NCBI GenBank assembly: GCA_964613585.1
Contig: CAZTHL010000078.1
Location: forward strand, 1 to 16,855
Source of the DNA: CAZTHL01 sp964613585
Lineage (GTDB): Bacteria; Pseudomonadota; Alphaproteobacteria; DSM-16000; Inquilinaceae
Length of the DNA: 16,855 nucleotides
Reading direction: 5' to 3'
Positions 1 to 7,554 of the stretch are shown in pieces (within the stretch, counting starts at the first letter, position 1; the number at the start of each line of letters is the position of its first letter). Under the pieces are notes generated by a model. The model worked only from the letters and a program-made list of their open reading frames with translations, was not told the origin of the DNA and made no database searches. Made by a program: the position numbers and the translations under genes.

Positions 1-1130
1 AGCTCGAACACCTCGTCATAGGGCACGTTGGCCTCGGCCAGCAGGACGTTCATGTGGCCCGGCATCCGGCCTGCCACCGGGTGGATGGCATACTTGACGT
101 TCACCCCCTCCTCCTTGAGGAGATCCGCCATCTCCCGCACCGCGTGCTGGGCCTGAGCGACGGCCATGCCATAGCCCGGCACGATGATGACGTTCTCGGC
201 GTTCTTCATGATGAACGCCGCGTCGTCGGCGCTGCCCTGCTTCACCGTGCGGTCGCCCATCGCCGCCGAGGGCCCCGCGGTCTCGCCGCCGAAGCCGCCC
301 AGGATGACGTTGAAGAACGACCGGTTCATCCCCTTGCACATGATGTAGCTGAGGATGGCGCCGGAGGAGCCGACCAGCGAGCCGGTGATGATCAGCAGCG
401 GATTCTGCAGGGTGAAGCCGATGCCGGCCGCCGCCCAGCCCGAGTAGCTGTTCAGCATCGAGACGACCACCGGCATGTCGGCGCCGCCGATCGGGATGAT
501 GATCAGGATGCCGATGGCCAGCGAGATGGCGACGATCAGCCAGAAGGCGGTCGGGCTGTTGGAGGTGCACAGCCAGATGATCAGGATGAGGGTGGCGATG
601 CCGAGCGCCAGGTTGCCCCAGTGCTGCAGCGGGTAGACGATCGGCTTGCCCGACATGATGCCCTGCAGCTTGGCGAAGGCGATGATCGAGCCGGTGAAGG
701 TGACCGCGCCGATGGCCGTGCCGATCGACATCTCGATCAGGCTGGCCACGGCGATGTCGCCGAACACGCCGATGCCGTAGGCGGCCGGGTTGTAGAAGGC
801 CGCGGCGGCGACGAACACGGCGGCGAGGCCGACCAGGCTGTGGAACGCCGCGACCAGCTGCGGCAGCGCCGTCATCTGGATTCGCTGGGCGATCAGGGTG
901 CCGATCGGCGCGCCGATCAGCACGCCGAGGATGATCAGCCAGTAGGTGGTGACCTGCGACAGCAGCAGGGTCGCCAGCACGGCGATGGCCATGCCGGCGA
1001 TGCCGTAGCGGTTGCCGTTCCGCGCCGTCTCCGGCGAGGACAGGCCGCGCAGCGCCATGATGAAGCAAACCGCCGAGACAAGATAGGCGATGACGATCCA
1101 CCAGGTGGATACGGTTATCCCTTGTTCCAT
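1..1130 (-). CDS. pntB: NAD(P) transhydrogenase beta subunit (partial, C-terminus outside window)
   Basis: This is the membrane and NADP(H)-binding subunit of the proton-translocating transhydrogenase, which uses the proton gradient to move hydride from NADH to NADP+. The frame reads 376 residues from an ATG at 1130 to the window edge without a stop. The N-terminal three quarters (about residues 10-275) are a run of hydrophobic helices (domain II), including AAFHSLVGLAAV around residue 97, where the family has its proton-pathway His. After a GD-containing linker comes the start of domain III, with the nucleotide-binding GYGMAVAQAQ at 319-328 and HPVAGRMPGHMNV at 350-362. Family members are about 460-480 residues, so roughly 90 residues lie outside the window. 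It starts 27 bases after the pntAB stop, with a GAGGGG-type ribosome site, as the last gene of the operon. Identification is secure from the continuous family-specific sequence. Confidence 0.96.
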   Translation of the reverse strand, partial: MEQGITVSTWWIVIAYLVSAVCFIMALRGLSSPETARNGNRYGIAGMAIAVLATLLLSQVTTYWLIILGVLIGAPIGTLIAQRIQMTALPQLVAAFHSLVGLAAVFVAAAAFYNPAAYGIGVFGDIAVASLIEMSIGTAIGAVTFTGSIIAFAKLQGIMSGKPIVYPLQHWGNLALGIATLILIIWLCTSNSPTAFWLIVAISLAIGILIIIPIGGADMPVVVSMLNSYSGWAAAGIGFTLQNPLLIITGSLVGSSGAILSYIMCKGMNRSFFNVILGGFGGETAGPSAAMGDRTVKQGSADDAAFIMKNAENVIIVPGYGMAVAQAQHAVREMADLLKEEGVNVKYAIHPVAGRMPGHMNVLLAEANVPYDEVFE

Positions 1131-1157
1131 TGTTCGATGCCCCTCGGTGCGCCGCGC

Positions 1158-1586
1158 CTAGTGCTTCTTCTTGTACATGCTCAGCATGCGCTGCGTGACG
1201 ATGAAGCCGCCGAAGATGTTCACCGAGGCGAGCGCCACGGCGAGGAAGCCCATGATCGAGCCGAAGCTGATCTCCTCAGGGCCGGCGGCGATCAGGGCGC
1301 CGACGATGATCACCGACGAGATGGCGTTGGTGACGCTCATCAAGGGCGAATGCAGCGCCGGCGTGACGCTCCAGACGACGTAGTAGCCGACGAACACGGC
1401 CAGCACGAAGATGGTCAGGCCGGTGAGGATGAAGTCCCCGCCGTGCCCGGCCGCGGCGGCGGCTTCGACCGGCGCCTGCGCGGCGACGATGGCCGCCTGG
1501 GCCGCCAGGTCGGCGGCGCGATCCGCGAGCAGCTCGGCCTCGGCCAGGAGCTCGGTCGCGGACTCCAAGATCGTATCCGGATCCAT
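1158..1586 (-). CDS. pntAB: NAD(P) transhydrogenase subunit alpha part 2
   Basis: This small membrane subunit corresponds to the C-terminal membrane segment of the fused E. coli PntA; it supplies part of domain II, the proton channel. The 142-residue protein has an Ala/Glu-rich N-terminal helix (residues 1-45), then three or four hydrophobic helices: 52-74, one around 80-101 containing SVTNAISSVIIVG, and one around 109-130 containing ALASVNIFGGF. It ends in a basic MYKKKH tail. The VVWSVTPALHSPLMSVTNA stretch is characteristic of this family. It lies between pntAA and pntB with gaps of 40 and 27 bases, the usual alphaproteobacterial order. The Ala-rich N-terminal extension is the only variable-looking part. 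Confidence 0.95.
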   Translation of the reverse strand: MDPDTILESATELLAEAELLADRAADLAAQAAIVAAQAPVEAAAAAGHGGDFILTGLTIFVLAVFVGYYVVWSVTPALHSPLMSVTNAISSVIIVGALIAAGPEEISFGSIMGFLAVALASVNIFGGFIVTQRMLSMYKKKH

Positions 1587-1626
1587 GGTCGGTGGGACCC
1601 CCCGATGGCGATGGTTCGACGGCTCG

Positions 1627-2811
1627 TTACTCGCCCGCGGCAGCGGCCGTGGCGGGCTCTTCCTTGGACGCGAAACGGGGATGGACGATCCGGCCGTCGC
1701 GGGTCAGGCAGGTGCCGGTGACCACCTCGTCCTCCCAGTTGACCTTGAGCAGCTTCGACTCCGCGTCGATCTGCGGCACCAGGAAGTTGAACAGGTTCTT
1801 GGCGTAGAGCGGCGAGGCGCCGGCCGGCACCAGGGCGGGCCAGTTGGTCAGGCCGACGATGACGACGTTGTGCTTCGTCACCACCTTGCCCGCCTCGGTC
1901 AGCGCGCAGTTGCCGCCCCGCTCGGCGGCGATGTCGACGATCACCGAGCCCGGCTTCATCACCTTGACCATGTCCTCGTTGATCAGGGTCGGGGCCGGAC
2001 GCCCCGGGATCAGCGCGGTGGCGATGATCACGTCCTGCTTCTGGAGGTGCTCCAAGACCAGCGCGGCCTGCTTCTCCTGGTAGGCCTTGCTCATCTCCTT
2101 GGCGTAGCCGCCCTCCGCCTGGGCCTGCTGGAACTCCTCGTCCTCGACCGCGACGAAGCTGGCGCCCAGGCTCTGCACCTCCTCCTTGGCGGCCGGTCGC
2201 ACGTCGGTCGCCGAGACGATGCCGCCCAGGCGGCGCGCCGTGGCGATCGCCTGCAGACCGGCGACGCCGGCGCCCATGACGAAGACGCGGGCGGCCGGCA
2301 CGGTGCCGGCGGCGGTCATCAGCATCGGGAAGCCCCGGCCGAAATGGTTCGCCGCCTCGACCACCGCCTTGTAGCCGGCCACGTTGGCCTGGCTGGACAG
2401 CACGTCCATGGTCTGCGCGCGGGTGATGCGCGGCATCAACTCCATGGCGAAGGCGTCGACGCCGGCCTCGGCGTACGCCGTGTTGGCCGCCTCGTTGTCG
2501 TACGGTGCCAGCATACCGATCAGCATGGCGCCGCGCCGGCACAGGGCCAGCTCGTCGAGCTCGCCCTCACCCTTCAGCAAGGGCCGCTGGACCTTGAAGA
2601 CGACGTCGGCGTCGGCCATGGCCGAGGCCGCGTCCGGGGCGATCTTGGCGCCGTTGGCCTCGAACATCGCGTCCGTCACCGCGGCGCTCATGCCGGCGCC
2701 GGTCTCGATCACGATCTCGATGCCCTGCCCGACGAGACGCTTGACCGTTTCCGGCGAGGCCGCGACACGCGTCTCCCCGGGTCGGCGCTCCTTAGGGATG
2801 GCGACTTTCAT
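1627..2811 (-). CDS. pntAA: NAD(P) transhydrogenase subunit alpha part 1 (NAD(H)-binding)
   Basis: This is the soluble NAD(H)-binding domain I of transhydrogenase, attached to the cytoplasmic face of the membrane subunits. The protein is 394 residues, as expected for the split alpha subunit. It opens with MKVAIPKERRPGETRVAAS, typical of the alanine dehydrogenase/PntAA fold. The RQD loop of the family is present as R128, Q133 and D136 (PRITRAQTMD). The Rossmann fold GAGVAG is at 180-185, with D203 in ATDVRP placed to bind the adenosine ribose. A GT/A-rich tail (ATAAAAGE) closes it. The start ATG overlaps the stop of a possible 31-codon ORF, and a G-rich ribosome site lies about 9 bases upstream. 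It is the first large gene of the pnt operon. Confidence 0.96.
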   Translation of the reverse strand: MKVAIPKERRPGETRVAASPETVKRLVGQGIEIVIETGAGMSAAVTDAMFEANGAKIAPDAASAMADADVVFKVQRPLLKGEGELDELALCRRGAMLIGMLAPYDNEAANTAYAEAGVDAFAMELMPRITRAQTMDVLSSQANVAGYKAVVEAANHFGRGFPMLMTAAGTVPAARVFVMGAGVAGLQAIATARRLGGIVSATDVRPAAKEEVQSLGASFVAVEDEEFQQAQAEGGYAKEMSKAYQEKQAALVLEHLQKQDVIIATALIPGRPAPTLINEDMVKVMKPGSVIVDIAAERGGNCALTEAGKVVTKHNVVIVGLTNWPALVPAGASPLYAKNLFNFLVPQIDAESKLLKVNWEDEVVTGTCLTRDGRIVHPRFASKEEPATAAAAGE

Positions 2812-2903
2812 CCGATGGGGCCCCCCTGGATGTTCTTGATCGGCTTGGGCTCGAAGGAGGCGGGCTCGACGCCCGAATAGACACGAAGCGTGCCTGTCCT
2901 CAC
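2808..2903 (-). CDS. possible 31-residue leader or small protein upstream of pntAA
   Basis: A GTG-started frame of 31 codons ends in a TGA that overlaps the pntAA ATG (ATGA arrangement). Its last 22 codons, encoding SGVEPASFEPKPIKN and following residues, have G or C at the third position in 21 cases, the pattern of a translated gene in this genome. The first nine codons look less coding-like (6 of 9). No good ribosome site precedes the GTG, and the GTG sits inside a strong hairpin. The frame stays open further upstream, with another GTG at 2960 giving 50 residues. I do not recognise a family. It could be a genuine small protein translationally coupled to pntAA, the remnant of a longer one, or chance. 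The 21/22 figure comes from direct reading. Confidence 0.35.
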   Translation of the reverse strand: MRTGTLRVYSGVEPASFEPKPIKNIQGGPIG

Positions 2904-2920
2904 GGCGGTGGCCGTGAGGA
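2897..2920 (-). promoter_or_regulatory. perfect 10-bp-stem hairpin in the pnt operon leader
   Basis: The arms TCCTCACGGC (2897-2906) and GCCGTGAGGA (2911-2920) are exact reverse complements around a 4-base loop. It lies 86 bases before pntAA and 120 bases beyond the ABC1 gene. No T run follows on either strand, so it is not a classic intrinsic terminator. It could be an attenuator or RNA-stability element of the pnt transcript, or a weak terminator for the ABC1 gene. A TTGACG at 2984-2989 on the same strand resembles a -35 box, but no convincing -10 box was found. Confidence 0.4.
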
Positions 2921-3040
2921 GAACCCGCCCGTGAGCCGCACCATGCCGCAAGCCCAGCACATGCGCAAGCCCGCCACTGACGGCGTCAACGGTGTTGGGG
3001 GGCCGTACGGGCCGTTGCGGCGCTCCGGCCGACGCCCGCG

Positions 3041-4396
3041 TCAGTCGTGCGCGGACGGCGGCACGCCGTGCCGCTCGAGCATGGCGGCCTGGCGCGCGGT
3101 CATCTGCTCCAGGTCGAAATCGGCGATCAGCTCGTTGAACAGCCGGTGCCAGTTGATCTCGGCCTTGAGGTGGATGAACACCGAGCCGAGGCCGAGCGCC
3201 GCCCGATCCATGAACACGAACTCGCGCGGCACCTCGACACCGCCGACCTTGTGCAGCTCCATATGCACCCGTTCGGCGGTCTCACGGCCGTAGATGCCGG
3301 TGTCGGCCTTGCCGATCAGCCGGGTGCTGTCGTCCAGGACCGGGGCGTACAGGAAGTTCGCCCAGACATTGAGCACGTCGACCAGCTCGTGGGTCATGTT
3401 GCGGAAGCCCCACGTCTCGTAGGCATGCACAGCGCGGTCGCGGTCGTTCGTCGCCAGCGCGTGGTACAGCTCGATCACCCCGCTCACGAAGCTGGGCGGA
3501 AACACCCGGATGCAGCCGAAGTCGAGCAGATTGATGCTGTTGTCGGGCCGGACCGAGTAGTTGCCCAGATGCGGGTCGCCGTGAATGACCCCGTAATAGT
3601 AGAGCGGCACGTACCACGCCCGGAACATGTTCATGGCAAGCGTGTTGCGCTGCTCCACGTGACCTTCGACGAAGGACAGCAGCGGCTCGCCCTCGAGCCA
3701 GGTCGAGGTCAGCAGCCGCCGGGTGGACAGCTCCGGCACGACCTCGGGAACGTGGACCGAGGGCTCTCTCGACAGCATGTCCCGGTACAGCGAGCAGTGC
3801 CGCGCCTCCAGCTCGTAGTCGAGCTCCTCGCGCAGGCGCGCCCCCAGCTCGGCCTGGATCTGGCTGGTGCGGATCGCCTTGTCGTGACGCTCGAAGATGC
3901 CGAGGATCAGCTTCAGCTGCCGGAGGTCGGCCTCGACCGCCGAATGCATATCCGGATACTGCAGCTTGCAGGCGAGCAGGCGGTCATCGTGGCCCACCGC
4001 CTTGTGCACCTGGCCGAGCGAGGCGGCGGCCGCCGCCTCGCGATCGAAGCTCTTGAAGCGCTTCGGCCAGTCCGGCCCGAGCTCGGCGGTCATGCGGCGC
4101 TTGACGAACGGCCAGCCCATGGGCGGCGCGTTGGACTGGAGCTGCGCCAGCTCGCTGGCGTACTCCTTGGGAAGCGCCTCGGGGATGGTCGCCATCAGCT
4201 GGGCGACCTTGACCAGCGGGCCGCGCAGGCCGCCCAGCGCCGCCTTCAGCTCCGCGGCGTGCTTGCCGCGCTCCAGCTTGATCCCGAGATAGCGCTCGCC
4301 GGCCAGCCGGGCTGCCAGCCCGCCCATGGTGCCGGACACCCTCGCATAGCGGCGCCATCGGCCGGTCAGGCTGTTCTGTTCGGTGCCGTTTGCCAT
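3041..4396 (-). CDS. ABC1 family (UbiB/AarF-like) atypical kinase
   Basis: This 451-residue protein belongs to the ABC1/ADCK/UbiB group of protein-kinase-like ATPases, many of which are linked to ubiquinone biosynthesis. Landmarks in order: the N-terminal signature region GPLVKVAQLMATIPEALP (59-76), corresponding to the family KxGQ motif; the Ala-rich nucleotide loop EAAAAASLGQVHKA (120-133); the ATP lysine K144 in LACKLQYPD; EELDYELEA at 190-198; the catalytic loop HGDPHLGN with D274 and N279; and the metal-binding LLDFG with D292. The core motifs are intact, so activity is plausible. The signature reads KVAQ instead of KxGQ. The start is the ATG at 4396, 104 bases after the pepF stop. Specific substrate and pathway are unknown; calling it ubiB would be unsafe because it lacks the C-terminal transmembrane helices of UbiB. 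Confidence 0.88.
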   Translation of the reverse strand: MANGTEQNSLTGRWRRYARVSGTMGGLAARLAGERYLGIKLERGKHAAELKAALGGLRGPLVKVAQLMATIPEALPKEYASELAQLQSNAPPMGWPFVKRRMTAELGPDWPKRFKSFDREAAAAASLGQVHKAVGHDDRLLACKLQYPDMHSAVEADLRQLKLILGIFERHDKAIRTSQIQAELGARLREELDYELEARHCSLYRDMLSREPSVHVPEVVPELSTRRLLTSTWLEGEPLLSFVEGHVEQRNTLAMNMFRAWYVPLYYYGVIHGDPHLGNYSVRPDNSINLLDFGCIRVFPPSFVSGVIELYHALATNDRDRAVHAYETWGFRNMTHELVDVLNVWANFLYAPVLDDSTRLIGKADTGIYGRETAERVHMELHKVGGVEVPREFVFMDRAALGLGSVFIHLKAEINWHRLFNELIADFDLEQMTARQAAMLERHGVPPSAHD

Positions 4397-4500
4397 GTCA
4401 GCTCACTTTGGCCGCCCGTCGCGGCGGGCAAGCGCGGCGGGCGAAGATACGCAGGGGGAAGGCGTGCATCAACCGCGCCTTTCCGACGCCCGCGCCCGCC

Positions 4501-6333
4501 TCATCCCGCTGCCTCGAGCTCGTCGATCAGCCCGCCGATCACCGCCAGCCCCTTGCTCCAGAACGCCGGATCGCGCGCGTCCAGCCCGAACGGAGCCAGC
4601 AGCTCATGGTGCCGCCTGGTTCCGCCGGCGCGCAGCATGTCGAGATACTTGGCGGCGAACCCGGCCTCGGCCTCCTGGTACACGGCGTAGAGCGAGTTCA
4701 CCAGGCAGTCGCCGAAGGCGTAGGCGTAGACGTAGAAGGGCGAGTGGATGAAGTGCGGGATGTAGGTCCAGTAGACCCCGTAAAGGTCGTCGAAGCGCAG
4801 CGCCGGGCCGAGGCTCTCGCGCTGCACCTCGAGCCAGAGGTCGCACAGGCGCTCGGCGGCCAGCTCGCCCTGGCGGCGCTCGGCGTGCACCCGGCGCTCG
4901 AACTGATAGAAGGCGATCTGCCGGACCACCGTGTTCAGCATGTCCTCGACCTTGTGCGCGAGCAGGGCGCGCCGGGCCGCGGGCTCGGTCTCGCGCGCCA
5001 GAAGCGAGCGGAAGGTGAGCATCTCGCCGAAGACGCTCGCCGTCTCGGCCAGGGTCAGTGGCGTGTCGGACAGGAGATGCCCCTGGCCGGCGGCCAGCAC
5101 CTGATGCACGCCGTGGCCCAGCTCGTGCGCCAGGGTCATGACATCGCGCGGCTTGCCGAGATAGTTCATCAGGATGAAGGGATGCGCGCTCGGCACCGTC
5201 GGATGGGAGAAGGCCCCCGGCGACTTGCCCTCCCGCACCGGCGCGTCGATCCAGCCCCGGTCGAAGAAGCGTCTTCCGACATCGGCCATCTCGTCGGAGA
5301 AATGGGTGTAGGCGCCGAGCACGATGTCCTGCGCCTCGGCAAAGCCGATGACGCGATCCGGCACGTCGGGCAGCGGCGCGTTGCGGTCCCAGTAGTCGAG
5401 CCGGTCGTCGCCGAACCAGCGCGCCTTGAGCGCGTAGTAGCGATGCGACAGGCTCGGGTAGGCGGCGACCACAGCCTCGAGCAGCGCCTCGACGACCTCG
5501 TCCTCGACATGGTTGGACAGGTTGCGCGACGACCAGGGCTGGGCGAAGCGGCGCCAGCGGTCCTCGATCTCCATGTCCTTGGCCAGCGTGTTGGTGATGT
5601 GCACGAAGGTGCGCAGCTCGCCGCCCAGGGTCTGGCCGATCGCCTGCGCGGCCTCTCGGCGCAGCGCGGCATCGGGCTCCGACAGGCAGTTGAGCGCCTC
5701 GGCCGAGCCCATGGCCTTGCCGCGGATGGGAAAGCGCATGACCGCCATGGTCTCGTCGAACAGGCGCACCCAGGCGGCGCGCCCGGCCACCCGCTTCTCG
5801 TGGAGCAGCTTCTCGAGCTCGTCGGAAAGCTGGTGCTCGCGGAAGGCACGGACGTCGCGCAGCCACGGGCCGTAGCGGTCGGTCTGCGGCGCCTGGCGCT
5901 GCCGGTCCAGGGTGGCCTCGTCCAGCCGGTTGAGCTCGAGGGTGAAGAACAGCAGGCGCGAGGAGATGGCGGTCACTTTCTCCTGCATCGACTGCAGGAA
6001 GCGCCCGCGCTCCGGCTCGCTCATGTTCTCGGCGAACACCAGGTAGGCGTAGCTCATGATCCGGCCGAGCCGCTCGTCGACCGCCTCGTACTCGGCGATC
6101 GCGCCGCCCAGCACCGTGCCGTCGAGATGCGCCAGTCGGCCGGACCAGCGCTGCTCGAAGGCGGCTGCGTCGGCCTCCGCCTGCTCGAGATCCGCCGCCA
6201 GCTCGGGCGAGTCCGTCCCCGGGTACAGGTCGGCCAGGTTCCAGGTCGGCAGGGATCCGGGATCGACGGCGGCGGCCACATCGTCACGGGCCAGGGCGGC
6301 GCGGGGACGGTCGGCGCGGCGGGTGGGGGTCAT
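4501..6333 (-). CDS. pepF: M3B family oligoendopeptidase F
   Basis: This is a cytoplasmic zinc metallopeptidase that cleaves short peptides. The frame gives 610 residues from the ATG at 6333, matching the roughly 600-residue family. The N-terminal part has the PTWNLADLYPG opening (29-39) typical of PepF-like enzymes. The zinc site is HELGH at 403-407, with the third ligand E430 in LAETASVFGEM. The C-terminal WTYIPHFIHSPFYVYAYAFG is a family hallmark, with substrate-binding His and Tyr residues. The frame has no stop for another 158 codons upstream, but that stretch is Pro/Gly/Arg-rich or AT-rich with no family similarity, so the 6333 start is preferred; an ATG at 6369 is possible. No signal peptide is seen. 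It may share a transcript with the ABC1 gene 104 bases downstream. Confidence 0.93.
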   Translation of the reverse strand: MTPTRRADRPRAALARDDVAAAVDPGSLPTWNLADLYPGTDSPELAADLEQAEADAAAFEQRWSGRLAHLDGTVLGGAIAEYEAVDERLGRIMSYAYLVFAENMSEPERGRFLQSMQEKVTAISSRLLFFTLELNRLDEATLDRQRQAPQTDRYGPWLRDVRAFREHQLSDELEKLLHEKRVAGRAAWVRLFDETMAVMRFPIRGKAMGSAEALNCLSEPDAALRREAAQAIGQTLGGELRTFVHITNTLAKDMEIEDRWRRFAQPWSSRNLSNHVEDEVVEALLEAVVAAYPSLSHRYYALKARWFGDDRLDYWDRNAPLPDVPDRVIGFAEAQDIVLGAYTHFSDEMADVGRRFFDRGWIDAPVREGKSPGAFSHPTVPSAHPFILMNYLGKPRDVMTLAHELGHGVHQVLAAGQGHLLSDTPLTLAETASVFGEMLTFRSLLARETEPAARRALLAHKVEDMLNTVVRQIAFYQFERRVHAERRQGELAAERLCDLWLEVQRESLGPALRFDDLYGVYWTYIPHFIHSPFYVYAYAFGDCLVNSLYAVYQEAEAGFAAKYLDMLRAGGTRRHHELLAPFGLDARDPAFWSKGLAVIGGLIDELEAAG

Positions 6334-6852
6334 GAGCGGCTCTCGACGTGGCGGGATTGACCACATATGGCCCGCGGAACGGGGCAAAAAAGTTGACGGC
6401 GCGCCGTGGCAGGGCGCGCCTGCGCCCGGGGCGGCGCTGCCGAGGCGATCGGCCCGGCCCATGCCCCCGGGTCCGTCGCCGGCCGTGTCCGGAGCCCCGG
6501 CCCCAACCCGGCCCCGACCCGGCCCCGGGGCCATCCCGCGGGCTCCCACAGCCGCCGCGGCCACCAGGACGTCGAAGTAATCTTGACACGCATGGTGTGC
6601 AGAGGTCGGCGCACGCCTCGACCCGTAAGGCGGGCGGCGCACCACCACGGCCATTCCTGTTGAATCGCTGTGCTCGCGACCGGAAATTACTTGCCTGTGA
6701 TCAACAGAGAGAAGCTGTTGTTCTTTCCGAAAAAAAATCGATGACAGGCTTCCTTGATGTGATGTTTCGCATCTTTCGAAAAGCAAGGATGCGGTAAAGG
6801 GAAGCACAGATCACGCTGCATTCGACCAGGAGCGGGAACAGCCGCCACCGCC
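6334..6852. other. 519-bp intergenic region between divergent pepF and cyclase genes
   Basis: No gene is supported here. The pepF-proximal 300 bases are extremely GC-rich, with a palindrome ACGGCGCGCCGT (6396-6407) and a short tandem repeat. From about 6657 to 6800 the composition turns AT-rich, with a run of eight A, an inverted repeat CAACAG/CTGTTG (6702-6707 and 6715-6720), and no long frame with normal codon use. Being upstream of two divergent genes, it should hold both promoters. The TTGACA at 6583-6588 resembles a -35 box, but no matching -10 box was convincing. Confidence 0.5.
6496..6528. repeat. three tandem 11-bp units
   Basis: The unit CCCGGCCCCRA occurs three times head to tail: CCCGGCCCCAA, CCCGGCCCCGA and CCCGGCCCCGG. 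It lies in non-coding, extremely GC-rich sequence. Such short GC-rich tandem repeats can arise by slippage; no function is implied. Confidence 0.7.
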
Positions 6853-7524
6853 ATGTCCATGCCAACGCCGCCGTTCGCTGACCGGCTGAAGGCGGAGCCC
6901 GCCGGGCCGGGCGGGTCCGCGGGTCCGGCCGACGCCGTCCCGTCGACCGAGCGCGACATGACGGTGCTGTTCACCGACATCGCCAACTTCACCGGGACCT
7001 GCGCGCGGTTCGGCGCCGCCCGCGCCGCGGACTTCCTGAACCGCCATTTCGCCATGCTCGCCGGCTGCGTGGAGGTGGAGGGCGGCACCATCGACAAGTT
7101 CATGGGCGACGCGCTCATGGCCTTCTGGGGTGCGCCCGCGGAGCAGCCCGACCACGCGGCCCGCGCCTGCCGGGCCGCCTGCGCGATCGCGCGCGCCGTC
7201 GACAAGGACAACCGCCTGCGCCGGGCCGCCGGCGAGGCGCCGGTCCGGCTGCGCGTCGGCATCCACAGCGGCCCCATGATGGTCGGCCACATCGGCGTGC
7301 CGGCGCGCATGAGCTACACGATCGTCGGCGAGGCGGTGAACACCGGCCAGCGGATCGAGGCGCTCGGCAAGCGGCTCGGCGATCCGCACGCCGCCGTCAC
7401 CATCCTGGTAAGCGGGGACACCGCCGCGCGGCTCGGCGGCTCCATGCCGCTCGAGCCGCTCGGGGAGCACGCGCTGCGCGGGCGGCAGGCGCCGATCCGG
7501 GTGCACCGACTGCGCGCCTCGTGA
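6853..7524 (+). CDS. stand-alone class III adenylate/guanylate cyclase domain protein
   Basis: This 223-residue protein is almost entirely one class III cyclase catalytic domain, which makes cAMP (or cGMP) from the nucleotide triphosphate. All expected active-site positions can be read: metal-binding D42 in LFTDIANFTG and D86 in DKFMGDAL, purine-selecting K82 and T156 (the Thr of YTIVG, the class IIIb pattern that normally selects ATP), and transition-state N163 and R167 in AVNTGQR. The first 33 residues are a Gly/Ala/Pro-rich linker. No transmembrane segment or sensor domain is present, so it should be cytosolic and controlled by dimerisation or by another protein. The ATG at 6859 is an alternative start; the only AGGAG (about 20 bases upstream) is too distant to decide. 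It converges on the aminotransferase gene, 21 bases away. Confidence 0.9.
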   Translation: MSMPTPPFADRLKAEPAGPGGSAGPADAVPSTERDMTVLFTDIANFTGTCARFGAARAADFLNRHFAMLAGCVEVEGGTIDKFMGDALMAFWGAPAEQPDHAARACRAACAIARAVDKDNRLRRAAGEAPVRLRVGIHSGPMMVGHIGVPARMSYTIVGEAVNTGQRIEALGKRLGDPHAAVTILVSGDTAARLGGSMPLEPLGEHALRGRQAPIRVHRLRAS

Positions 7525-7537
7525 CCGACCGGTCGCA

Positions 7538-7554
7538 AGCGCCGATCAGGCGCT
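7538..7554. terminator. short hairpin at a convergent gene junction
   Basis: The arms AGCGCC (7538-7543) and GGCGCT (7549-7554) pair perfectly around a 5-base loop, between the cyclase stop and the last codons of the oppositely oriented aminotransferase. A second palindrome, CGACCGGTCG, lies at 7526-7535. Neither has a T tract, so a role as bidirectional terminator rests only on position. Confidence 0.25.

Noticed and set aside
6334..6807. 158-codon N-terminal extension of the oligoendopeptidase
   Set aside because: The extension is Pro/Gly/Arg-rich, then AT-rich, shows no family similarity, and the 610-residue form already matches the usual family length and N-terminal motif.
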